Part shown: piece after piece, positions 1 to 7,284 of the stretch
Layout: every line of letters begins with the position of its first letter
Position numbering within the stretch: position 1 is the first letter of the stretch
DNA from: JBLHUT01 sp047629975
GTDB taxonomy: Bacteria; Pseudomonadota; Alphaproteobacteria; Rhodobacterales; Rhodobacteraceae
Direction: 5' to 3'
Assembly: GCA_047629975.1 (NCBI GenBank)
Contig: JBLHUT010000142.1
Coordinates: 1 to 9,205 of the forward strand
DNA: 9,205 nucleotides
Made by a program: the position numbers and the translations under genes
Notes under the pieces: generated by a model
Databases searched by the model: none
Told to the model about the DNA's origin: nothing
Seen by the model: only the letters and a program-made list of their open reading frames with translations

Positions 1-3000
1 GGCCCAACACACGAGTGGGCGTACGACCGCCCGCCTGATCCATCGGGCGGATCACCCGTGCCACGACATAAGCGCCCGCGCCCCATTCTTCTGTCACCGG
101 CAGCGAAATCAGGTTTTCTCCGGCAGAGACATCCACCATCTTCATGTCGATCAACCGGTTTGACATTACCGTCACAAGCGCCTTGCCGGCCATGCGCGGC
201 ACCACGCGCAGCGTTGCAGTCTCGCCGGGCGCATACCTTGGTTTGTCAAGCGACACATCGAGTGTATCGGGTGTTCCGGACGCATCCGCCGGCGCATACC
301 ATCCTGCATGAAACCCGACAGAGCTGGCAATATACGCACCATTTGTCCGCTCCACCTCAAGCTCGTAGCTGCCCCAGCCAACCGGCACAGCGATGTCGAC
401 AGGCACCGCCTCCAGCTGCGTCTCGCCGCTTGCGATGCGGGTCCGGCGTGTCACAGGCTCCCAGTTCCAGTTTCCGTAACTGGAATACCACTGATACTGT
501 GTCTCGACCCTGTTCACCGCCCACTTCACCGGCATCGGGGCCATGTCCTGTCCGGCTTGTACTCCGGTTGTGGCGATCAGGCGAAAGGCAGCTTCGCTGC
601 CTTCGGGGATCACCCCGTCGAACAAAGGGCGAATCCCGATCATCGGCCCGTCAGGCGCCAGCGCGCGCACCAGCTCACGCTCGACCGGGCGACCGGAGCC
701 TTCGGCCACGCGCAAGGTGAACCGCGCCTCGAGCGGGCGATCAGGTGTCTGGACCCCGGGAAAACTGACTGCGACCGTGGCCGCCCCCGCCGCATCGGTT
801 GTCGCCATGGCCAACACATCAAGCTGTGACGCAAACGGTACGTCATGGCGACCGAAACGGTAACCCGGATGATCCGAAAGCCCGTTCGCGGCGCGGACCA
901 TCACCTCGCCCTCGACCCGCAAACCCGCGCCCGGAGCCCCGAATAGATAGCGCACATCCACAGCAAGCGGTGGCGTATCGGACAAACGTACAGGTGTCTG
1001 TGGCAACGCCAGATCAAAATCGATCCGCTCGGGCAGGAAGTCCTCTACCAGCATTGTCCGGCTGGCCAGTGCGGGGCCGGTCGGATCAGCATGAAGCGCC
1101 AGTGTCCACGTGCCACGCGGAGCCGTTTCAGCGACAGGCAAAGCAAAAACATGCCCCCCCGCCATGTCGCTGTCCGAGCGGTGGCGGGAATACTCGACAC
1201 CGTCAGGGCGGCGCAAAATGGCGGTAACAGGCAGGCCCGACAGGGCCTTTGCCCGTCCGTCGCGGACCAACGCTGTCGCATAAATAACCTCGCCCGCCCG
1301 GTATGCCCCGCGATCCGTCGTCACAAACACATCAATCGGCCCCGAGGCCGCCCGCCCCTCGACCCCGCGATCCGAAAGATCAAAGGCCGGATCGGTAAGG
1401 GACAGGAACGCAATATCGTGCGTCCCGTCCTCGACTGTCACAAGCGCCGGTGCCGCCGCTCCGCGCCCAAGGGCCAGACCTGCGTCAAACCGTGCATATC
1501 CCGACGCATCCGTGACAGACGTACCAAGCACCGCATTTGCCCGCGACAGCAACGTAACCGTCATGCCCGGCTTGGGTTCGGCAGACGCAAGGCTGCGCGC
1601 GATCACATGCAACCCGTCGCTGCCTTGCATCGTGGCAATCCCGATATCGGAAATCACAAACCACTGCGTGGCAGGCGGGGTTTCGTAGGGGTCCGCGCCC
1701 TGCACCTTGGCCTGCAAGGCGTAAATTCCGGCGTCAAGATCCGCGACCACGGTTCCCATCGGCAAACGCGTTGTGACATCGGCATTCAGCGTCGATCCGA
1801 CCTGCCCCGTTCCACGCCAGATTTCCTCGGCAAGATCGCCCGCAAATGCGCTTTCTTCATAAATTGACAAAGGGCGCCCAAAGTAATTTTCCTGCATAAC
1901 GCGGATCAGGTTCCTGTCGCTGATGCGCCGCAGCACCAGATCAATCTGCGTAACGTTCACCGTAACAACAGGCAGGGCTGCATCGGGTGCTTTTGGCAAA
2001 ATATACGCCCGCCCCGGAAACCGGACCAACGGCGCACGGTCCCGGACATACAGCGAAAGGCTGGACGTGCGGGCCATCGGCTCTGCATCCGCGTCGGGCA
2101 GGCCCGCGCGCAGGGTCAGGGCATACCGGTTGCCATGCACAACGCCGTCTACACATAATTCACGGTCTTGCGCCTGAACCGAAAAATTGACTCCGGGCAA
2201 CTGAACGAAAGGCGCATAATCAACATTTCTATCAAGCGCCTGAGAGAAAATGACGCACAAACGCGGGGCGGCGGCATCACTTTCGATCCGGTGGTCAACA
2301 ACCCGGAAGCCGTATTTGGCAATGGCTGCATCCAACAGGGCGCCACGCGCCTGCGTCGGGGCGATCTGTTGTGCAAGCCGCAGCGCCGGAATCATTTGTC
2401 CGGCTCGACCCGTCCGTTCAAGTGCGCGGGCCAGAGGCTCCAGAGCGGCGGCGCGTTCGGCCGCATCCATAGCCCGCAGGTATCCGTTTGTGGCCGCCAT
2501 CAAGGACCGGTTGGCTGCCTGTCGCTGCACATTCTGATCCGGGCTTTGCAGCGATAGAGTGGCCAAGGCGTAAAGGCTCCAATCCGCCGCCGCGTCACTT
2601 AAACTGATGGCCGCACCCGCCCATTGCACCGCATCAGACACCTGCCCCCGTGACAGGGCCGATTGCGCCGCACGCGCCAGTTCGGACCTGCTGGATGCCC
2701 CCGGTTGATAGCGCCGTGCCATCGCACCGGCAAAATCGCGGGCGGCGGAAATATCCGCATCTGTCAAAAAACCGATCTCGGCGCGGCGCAAGGCTGCCTG
2801 TGCCAAAACACGCGGATCCGTCAAAACCACTTCCGCTGAAACCGCCCCCTGATACTGCGTGCGCTGGGTCACCTCGGATTTCGGGAAACAACTGTTCGAA
2901 CGGGTGTTGAACGTAAAGGCACGGCAGCTTTCATCGCTCAGACAAGCCGCCTCGCAGGCCTGATAGGTCGTGTCGAACACGGCGCGCAGGTCTGCGCCGA

Positions 3001-3133
3001 AAAAGTCGATGTCACGCGATATCAAAATACGTTTTTCCGGCACCGGATTATCAGTTGTCCCGAAACCCTGCGCGTGGCCGGCTCCCGCGCAAAACAGTAC
3101 AAGGCCCAGAGCAAAGGAAACAATACGGATCAT
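1..3133 (-). CDS. Alpha-2-macroglobulin family protein with N-terminal PAN/Apple module (C-terminal part off window)
   Basis: Bacterial relative of the protease-trapping alpha-2-macroglobulins (E. coli YfhM/ECAM type), presumed to act in the periplasm against invading proteases. The frame is open from the ATG at 3133 to base 1, giving 1044 residues; family members usually have about 1600-1800, so the thioester/TED half is missing from view. In order: signal peptide 1-21, hydrophobic core then G-H-A before Q22; PAN-like module about 39-102 with cysteines 60, 64, 70 and 82; an alpha-helical, TPR-like stretch about 105-290; then macroglobulin beta domains. Family-typical strings are VRFPGRAYILP near 385, TTDRGAYRAGE at 605-615, an aromatic stretch YQWYSSYGNWNWEP near 880 and DKPRYAPGE near 960. 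The start is supported by AAGAGG six bases upstream and by the signal peptide. Cys15 is preceded by Phe, so this does not look like a lipoprotein. Family assignment is firm; the role is from family knowledge. Confidence 0.94.
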   Translation of the reverse strand, partial: MIRIVSFALGLVLFCAGAGHAQGFGTTDNPVPEKRILISRDIDFFGADLRAVFDTTYQACEAACLSDESCRAFTFNTRSNSCFPKSEVTQRTQYQGAVSAEVVLTDPRVLAQAALRRAEIGFLTDADISAARDFAGAMARRYQPGASSRSELARAAQSALSRGQVSDAVQWAGAAISLSDAAADWSLYALATLSLQSPDQNVQRQAANRSLMAATNGYLRAMDAAERAAALEPLARALERTGRAGQMIPALRLAQQIAPTQARGALLDAAIAKYGFRVVDHRIESDAAAPRLCVIFSQALDRNVDYAPFVQLPGVNFSVQAQDRELCVDGVVHGNRYALTLRAGLPDADAEPMARTSSLSLYVRDRAPLVRFPGRAYILPKAPDAALPVVTVNVTQIDLVLRRISDRNLIRVMQENYFGRPLSIYEESAFAGDLAEEIWRGTGQVGSTLNADVTTRLPMGTVVADLDAGIYALQAKVQGADPYETPPATQWFVISDIGIATMQGSDGLHVIARSLASAEPKPGMTVTLLSRANAVLGTSVTDASGYARFDAGLALGRGAAAPALVTVEDGTHDIAFLSLTDPAFDLSDRGVEGRAASGPIDVFVTTDRGAYRAGEVIYATALVRDGRAKALSGLPVTAILRRPDGVEYSRHRSDSDMAGGHVFALPVAETAPRGTWTLALHADPTGPALASRTMLVEDFLPERIDFDLALPQTPVRLSDTPPLAVDVRYLFGAPGAGLRVEGEVMVRAANGLSDHPGYRFGRHDVPFASQLDVLAMATTDAAGAATVAVSFPGVQTPDRPLEARFTLRVAEGSGRPVERELVRALAPDGPMIGIRPLFDGVIPEGSEAAFRLIATTGVQAGQDMAPMPVKWAVNRVETQYQWYSSYGNWNWEPVTRRTRIASGETQLEAVPVDIAVPVGWGSYELEVERTNGAYIASSVGFHAGWYAPADASGTPDTLDVSLDKPRYAPGETATLRVVPRMAGKALVTVMSNRLIDMKMVDVSAGENLISLPVTEEWGAGAYVVARVIRPMDQAGGRTPTRVLG

Positions 3134-3139
3134 GAGACG

Positions 3140-3145
3140 CCTCTT
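3140..3145 (-). promoter_or_regulatory. Ribosome binding site of the alpha-2-macroglobulin gene
   Basis: Read on the minus strand the sequence is AAGAGG, followed by a six-base spacer and the ATG at 3133. It supports the chosen start, which also places a clean signal peptide at the N-terminus. Confidence 0.6.
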
Positions 3146-3220
3146 GATAATGCCGCTGGCGATCACGCTCGCACAAAGTGCACGATTCTGGCAAGTCGCC
3201 CGCACGCGGATCAGCCGCAC

Positions 3221-3235
3221 TTAACAGCTTGTTCA
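3221..3235. promoter_or_regulatory. Near-palindrome TTAACAGCTTGTTCA, possible operator
   Basis: The core AACA-GCT-TGTT is a perfect inverted repeat with a three-base centre, and the flanking bases are mostly symmetric too. The same bases also read as TTAA-N7-TTCA, one base from the alphaproteobacterial CtrA consensus TTAA-N7-TTAA. Both readings are possible, and a chance match cannot be excluded in a sequence this short. Confidence 0.25.
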
Positions 3236-3241
3236 CCCCGA

Positions 3242-3260
3242 TTTGCCATGATCCGGCAAA
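3242..3260. promoter_or_regulatory. Inverted repeat TTTGCC-N7-GGCAAA, possible operator
   Basis: Six-base perfect arms (3242-3247 and 3255-3260) flank a seven-base spacer, about 52 bp before the kinase start. The size and spacing suit a dimeric regulator site. It is not followed by a T-run, so it does not look like a terminator. The binding protein is unknown to me. Confidence 0.3.
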
Positions 3261-3311
3261 AGGATACCCCCGGAGCGGGTTTCCAAAAACACCGGATAAC
3301 AGGCTGACACA

Positions 3312-6300
3312 ATGAGCTTGATGGATAAGCTGGCAACCGAACGTCGCGCAAGGCTGGCCGCTGAACGGCTGCTCGAGACCCAAAGCAGGGAGCTTTTCGA
3401 TGCGAACCGGAAGCTGTCTTATCATGCGCGGGCCCTGTCCGATCGTGTGATCGCCCAGAATGCCGATATTTTGACGATCCGGAGCGAGGCACAGCACCTC
3501 AAGACCGAAAACACCGAGACCCGCGCCACACTGCGGATGGCCGAGGCGCATCTGATGACCACACAAGAAAGGTTTGGCACCTCCCTCGAAGCGATCAGCA
3601 ACGGCATTGCTCTTTTTGATGCAACCGACGTGCTGATTTCGGCCAATCGTGCGTGGTTCGCAATTTTCGAAGACCTCGAAGAGGTTGTTCCGGGGATTTC
3701 CTACACCACAATCCTTAGAATGGGGGCCGAAGAGGGTATCTTCGACACTCAGGACAAATCGGCACAGCAATGGGTCGCAGATATGCTGGAGCGTTGGGAT
3801 CTCTCTCCGATACCCGACATTACCTTGCGCCTTTGGAACGGACGGTATCTGCGCATTAGTGATCGCCGGTCGATGAATGGCGACAAAATCACGCTTTTGA
3901 TTGACATCACCGAGCAAATCCAGCGGGAGGCCGAGCTTGAACGGGCCCGCGAAACTGCCGAAGGGGCCGCGCGCGCAAAATCGGCGTTTCTGGCCAACAT
4001 GAGCCACGAACTACGCACGCCCATGAACGGTGTCATGGGCATGGCCGACATGCTGTCGGAATCGGACCTGAACACCGAACAAGCCCTGTATATCGATACG
4101 ATCAAAAGCTCCGGACAGGCTCTTTTGACCATCATCGACGGCGTGCTCGACTTTTCGAAGCTCGAAGCAAAAAAGATGCAACTCCATCCCGAACCCTTCG
4201 ATATGGAACGGCTGATCCACGAGGTCGTGACACTGATGTCGCCCAATGCCCGGGAAAAGGGGCTGGAGATCCGTATTGATTATGACCTGTTCCTGCCCAC
4301 GGCCGTTATCGGCGATCCGGGTCGTGTCAGACAAGTTCTGACCAACCTCGTGGGCAATGCCATCAAATTCACCAACAGCGGCCATGTACTCGTCCGGGTT
4401 GTCGGCATGAAGCTCGAATCATCCCCTGCAGTTCAGATGCATATTGTTGTGGAGGACACAGGCATCGGAATTCCCGCCGATCTCATCGAGCACATCTTCG
4501 GTGCGTTCAATCAGGTCGAAAATGAACGCAACCGGAAATTCGACGGCACCGGACTTGGTCTTGCGATTTCACGCGAACTGGTCGAACTGATGGGGGGCCG
4601 TATCTGGGTCCATTCAACGGAAAACAAAGGGGCAAGTTTCGGGTTCGAGATTTCGTTGCCAATCGATAGCGAGATAACCGGAACGCCCGTTCTGTTTGAC
4701 GGTGGCCTGAAGCCAGCGTTGCTGGTTTCAAGTCAGAAAATCGAAAGCACAATTCTGGAACGGCAACTCGAACAGCAACAACTGAAAGTTCAGGTGGCAC
4801 AATCCGGCAGCGAGACCCTTAGGCTGGTTGATACCGGTAAACAGTACGATGTCATCATCATTGATCAGGAGCTAAAAGACACCCACGGAGCCACCCTGGC
4901 ACAAAGCCTGCGCGATCTGGGGCTGGAGTGTCCGATCGTCATTCTGGCAAATGACGACGGAAATGCCGATGATCAGCAAGAGGATACAGCAATCTCGGCA
5001 CGCCTTCCCCGCCCTATCCATCGTGATCAACTTTGTGCCTTGCTTGCGACCTTGTTCAGCGACACGCCCCCGCCCGAGACATTGCAACCCTCCGGGCCAA
5101 ACGAGGCAGAAGACACGCAAGACACCACTGTGACACCTTCGGTAACAAACGACGCAACACTTCCGCCGGCTCCAGCCCCCACCGACATTGCAAGCTGTGA
5201 TGCAGACGTGGCGCTTGCGACATTTACCTCCATCAGGCGCCCAAGGGAGATAACACCAGAGACACCCACCCCGACCTTTCCAGCACCCGAAACAGAAGAC
5301 GAAACCGAGGTCGAGCCGGTCTTTCGCGCATTTTCAAGAGCGTCGGCACCAGATGTAGACGCACCGCAAGACCACGCAGCCACGCCGCCACCGGTCCCTT
5401 GCGCAACGCAGGACGAACATTCCAAAGACAGCATGGCCGACGCCGTGGAACCTGACCTTGTCAGTTTTGATGAACCGATCCTGCCAGATATCGGCGACAC
5501 ACCTACCGTACCAGCTGAAAGCCCCGATACCGGACCCTTTGCACCAGCCGCACAAACACTGCAATCCGACCCGATCCAAGATTTTGCAACACCTGAGGAC
5601 GCTTTTGAAAGCGACCTTTCAGAGCTTGCCACCCCCCAGCCACAGATTGAGATTGTTGACGACGCGCCGCCGTCACTTGCCCACGAAGCCCCTTGCGAAG
5701 ACCCCGACCACGATCCCGACGACGATCTCGTGCCCTCACAGGATGCTCACGGCACGGCCCTTCATGCCGACTGGACCGGGCCGGACCAACCAGCGATACC
5801 AATAACACCGCAGGCAAGCGAACCCCACGCAGCCCCCCCGCACGACACCCCTTTAGACGCCACACCAAGCGCGCCACTTGACCTTGACGTCGTACAACAG
5901 GCCCATAATCCGACCGAGCTCGAAGAAGACACCCCGCCCCAACCGACAGGACCCCAAATGCGCGTTCTGGCCGCCGAGGATAACCGGACAAATCAACTGG
6001 TTTTTCGCAAGATGACCCAACATCTGGATATTGATCTGATGTTTGTTGAAAACGGGCGTCTTGCTGTCGAAGCTTTTCTCGAGTTCCAGCCGCACATGAT
6101 ATTCATGGACATCTCGATGCCAGAGATGGACGGCAAACAGGCCACACAGCAAATCCGCTGGCTGGAATCAGAACGTACCGATCGCGCCGATACTGTGCCG
6201 GCCCATGTTCCCGTGGTCGCCCTGACCGCGCACGCTATGGCTGGCGATGCCGAAAGCATTCTTGCGGCTGGTCTCGATTTTTACCTCACCAAACCGCTAA

Positions 6301-6398
6301 AAAAGGTAGCTATTGTTGAGAAAATCATCTCTTTGTGCCCTTTCGGGTGCGCCGATCCGGCCTTGAACATTAAACAGCGAACCGCCCCCGCGGCCTGA
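3312..6398 (+). CDS. Soluble PAS-domain hybrid sensor histidine kinase with two receiver domains
   Basis: Two-component kinase of 1028 residues with no membrane segment or signal peptide, so probably cytosolic. Order: heptad-like coiled coil 1-85; PAS-like sensor about 88-205; HisKA with phospho-histidine H232 in SHELRTP; HATPase_c about 330-450 with N-box N345/N349, G1 DTGIG at 382-386 and G2 DGTGLGLA from 411. A degenerate receiver follows at 466-582: D518 is in place, but the acidic pair reads SSQ at 473-475, the Thr/Ser position is Ala546 and the Lys is Arg567. Residues about 583-880 form an acidic, proline-rich linker. The C-terminal receiver (883-1008) is complete: E889/D890, D933, T972 and K994. 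There is no HPt domain and no partner regulator gene in view. Met4 is an alternative start, since the only ribosome site before Met1 is a weak AGG. The signal and output are unknown. The kinase call is firm. Confidence 0.95.
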   Translation: MSLMDKLATERRARLAAERLLETQSRELFDANRKLSYHARALSDRVIAQNADILTIRSEAQHLKTENTETRATLRMAEAHLMTTQERFGTSLEAISNGIALFDATDVLISANRAWFAIFEDLEEVVPGISYTTILRMGAEEGIFDTQDKSAQQWVADMLERWDLSPIPDITLRLWNGRYLRISDRRSMNGDKITLLIDITEQIQREAELERARETAEGAARAKSAFLANMSHELRTPMNGVMGMADMLSESDLNTEQALYIDTIKSSGQALLTIIDGVLDFSKLEAKKMQLHPEPFDMERLIHEVVTLMSPNAREKGLEIRIDYDLFLPTAVIGDPGRVRQVLTNLVGNAIKFTNSGHVLVRVVGMKLESSPAVQMHIVVEDTGIGIPADLIEHIFGAFNQVENERNRKFDGTGLGLAISRELVELMGGRIWVHSTENKGASFGFEISLPIDSEITGTPVLFDGGLKPALLVSSQKIESTILERQLEQQQLKVQVAQSGSETLRLVDTGKQYDVIIIDQELKDTHGATLAQSLRDLGLECPIVILANDDGNADDQQEDTAISARLPRPIHRDQLCALLATLFSDTPPPETLQPSGPNEAEDTQDTTVTPSVTNDATLPPAPAPTDIASCDADVALATFTSIRRPREITPETPTPTFPAPETEDETEVEPVFRAFSRASAPDVDAPQDHAATPPPVPCATQDEHSKDSMADAVEPDLVSFDEPILPDIGDTPTVPAESPDTGPFAPAAQTLQSDPIQDFATPEDAFESDLSELATPQPQIEIVDDAPPSLAHEAPCEDPDHDPDDDLVPSQDAHGTALHADWTGPDQPAIPITPQASEPHAAPPHDTPLDATPSAPLDLDVVQQAHNPTELEEDTPPQPTGPQMRVLAAEDNRTNQLVFRKMTQHLDIDLMFVENGRLAVEAFLEFQPHMIFMDISMPEMDGKQATQQIRWLESERTDRADTVPAHVPVVALTAHAMAGDAESILAAGLDFYLTKPLKKVAIVEKIISLCPFGCADPALNIKQRTAPAA
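5058..5951 (+). other. Acidic, proline-rich, probably disordered inter-receiver linker of the kinase
   Basis: This stretch encodes kinase residues 583-880. A hand count gives about 63 Asp/Glu, 55 Pro and only 6 Lys/Arg in 298 residues, with few hydrophobic clusters, so no folded domain is expected. Basic residues fall mostly in two spots (R642-R645 and R672-R676); beyond 676 there is only K705. I saw no regular tandem repeat. A few short hydrophobic-acidic islands, near 717-728 (SFDEPILPDIGD) and 769-783, could be docking motifs. Confidence 0.75.
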
Positions 6399-6404
6399 TC
6401 AGGC
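6393..6404. repeat. 12-bp perfect palindrome GCCTGATCAGGC spanning two abutting stop codons
   Basis: The kinase TGA occupies 6396-6398 and the yaaA stop occupies 6399-6401 on the other strand, so the two stops form TGATCA at the centre of the palindrome. It has no loop and no T-run, so it is not a normal intrinsic terminator. There is no intergenic room for one here, so transcripts presumably overlap in antisense unless terminated inside the neighbouring gene. Confidence 0.8.
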
Positions 6405-7187
6405 TGGCGCCCCGTTCGCATCTTGAGAGCGCAAAAACACCGGACGCATCTGCTCGCTCATCCCGGGCTGGTAAACATAGCCACCCGCGTCGAAGTCTTG
6501 CAACGACCCAAGCTCTGTGATCCGACGCTCGACGATAAACCGCGCCATTGCGCCCCGGGCGCGCTTTGCATAAAAGCTCACGACCTTGGGGCCACCGGGT
6601 TTATCCTCAAGGAAAACCGGCGTAACCACATCAGGGTCCAGAACCTGCATGTCCACCGCTCCGAAATATTCCTGACTGGCGCAATTGACCAAAAGCCGAC
6701 TACCGGTCTGCTGGGCAACCTCGTTCAGAGCCGTGGCAATGCGATCTCCCCAATAGGCATAAAGCGAGCCGCCCTTGCGCGTCTTCAGCTTGCTACCCAT
6801 CTCCAGCCGATAAGGTTGAATGCTGTCACATGGCCGCAAAACCCCGTAAAGACCCGACAATATCCGCAGATGCCCCTGCGCCCAATCCATAGCGTCCGTG
6901 TCAAGACTGCGCGCCTCAAGGCCAACATACGTGTCCCCTGCAAACGCTAGCGCCGCAGGGCGTACATCGTCCAGAACAGGCGCAGGCAAAAACGCCTTGA
7001 ACCGCGCCTGATTGAGTTTTGCCAGATCATCGCTGATGTGCATCAAACTGCGCAGCTCGGCCTGCGACAATCGTGCCGCCACCCGCGCCAGCGTCGTTGC
7101 ATCCGCCTGAAAGGCCGGCCCGGTCTGTTCGACGGCATCGGCTGCCGCCCAATCCAGCCGCTTGGCCGGAGAAATCACAACAAGCAT
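6399..7187 (-). CDS. yaaA: Peroxide stress protein YaaA (DUF328/UPF0246 family)
   Basis: Full-length YaaA, 262 residues against 258 in E. coli. In E. coli YaaA is induced by hydrogen peroxide through OxyR, lowers free intracellular iron and so limits Fenton damage to DNA; the fold has been linked to DNA binding. Family signatures in order: N-terminal ISPAK at 5-9; LMHISDDLAKLNQARF from 48; GHLRILSGLYGVLRP at 105-119; QPYRLEMG at 124-131; YWGD at 145-148; NCASQEYF at 168-175; and FYAKRARGAMARF at 205-217. All core motifs are intact. The ATG is fixed by AGGAGG five bases upstream and by the conserved N-terminus. recQ lies 97 bp upstream on the same strand. No OxyR-type site was recognised nearby, so peroxide control in this organism is unproven. 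Confidence 0.97.
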   Translation of the reverse strand: MLVVISPAKRLDWAAADAVEQTGPAFQADATTLARVAARLSQAELRSLMHISDDLAKLNQARFKAFLPAPVLDDVRPAALAFAGDTYVGLEARSLDTDAMDWAQGHLRILSGLYGVLRPCDSIQPYRLEMGSKLKTRKGGSLYAYWGDRIATALNEVAQQTGSRLLVNCASQEYFGAVDMQVLDPDVVTPVFLEDKPGGPKVVSFYAKRARGAMARFIVERRITELGSLQDFDAGGYVYQPGMSEQMRPVFLRSQDANGAPA

Positions 7188-7284
7188 TCTATCCTCCTGT
7201 TAAGCCAGACGACCTAGCCTATTGCGGCGCGCCGTCCATCCTGTTCGCCCAAAAGATCACGGCGATCCGGAACCGCAGGCTTCA
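7188..7284 (-). other. recQ-yaaA intergenic region
   Basis: There are 97 bp between the recQ stop and the yaaA start. Apart from the ribosome site I see no convincing promoter, terminator hairpin or small gene. Read-through from recQ is therefore possible, but a separate yaaA promoter cannot be excluded. Confidence 0.5.
7193..7198 (-). promoter_or_regulatory. Strong Shine-Dalgarno sequence of yaaA
   Basis: On the minus strand this is AGGAGG, five bases before the yaaA ATG at 7187. It is the best ribosome site in the window and settles the start. Confidence 0.8.

Larger units (their letters stand above)
3134..3311. promoter_or_regulatory. Divergent intergenic region between the alpha-2-macroglobulin and hybrid kinase genes
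   Basis: This 178-bp gap lies between two diverging genes and so must hold, or lie next to, both promoters. I found no convincing -35/-10 pair in either direction. It contains several short inverted repeats: GCAC-AAA-GTGC at 3171-3181, GCGG-ATCAG-CCGC at 3206-3218, the near-palindrome at 3221-3235 and the TTTGCC dyad at 3242-3260. No convincing small gene is present; a short ATG frame at 3248-3307 has no ribosome site or recognisable product. Confidence 0.6.

Noticed and set aside
1091..1867. 258-codon open frame on the plus strand
   Set aside because: It is antisense to the macroglobulin domains, with a very Arg-rich composition and no domain match. The minus-strand frame reads as an alpha-2-macroglobulin throughout.
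3248..3307. Short open frame starting with ATG just before the kinase
   Set aside because: It has 19 codons, no ribosome site and no recognisable product, and its start sits inside the TTTGCC dyad. An upstream-peptide role cannot be supported.
3134..3311. Search for LexA (GTTC-N7-GTTC) or clear sigma-70 promoter sites
   Set aside because: Only poor matches were found, with wrong spacing or several mismatches, so no specific promoter or SOS box is annotated.
3051..4007. 318-codon open frame on the minus strand
   Set aside because: It overlaps the kinase coiled coil, PAS domain and start of HisKA in antisense, and also the alpha-2-macroglobulin start. It has no recognisable domain.
5027..5632. 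201-codon Ser/Gly/Val-rich open frame on the minus strand
   Set aside because: It is the antisense shadow of the acidic, proline-rich kinase linker. Its low-complexity composition follows from the opposite strand.
6333..6355. Possible hairpin near the kinase 3' end (CCC-TTTC-GGG)
   Set aside because: The perfect stem is only three pairs with weak extension and no T-run, inside coding sequence. It is too weak to call a terminator.
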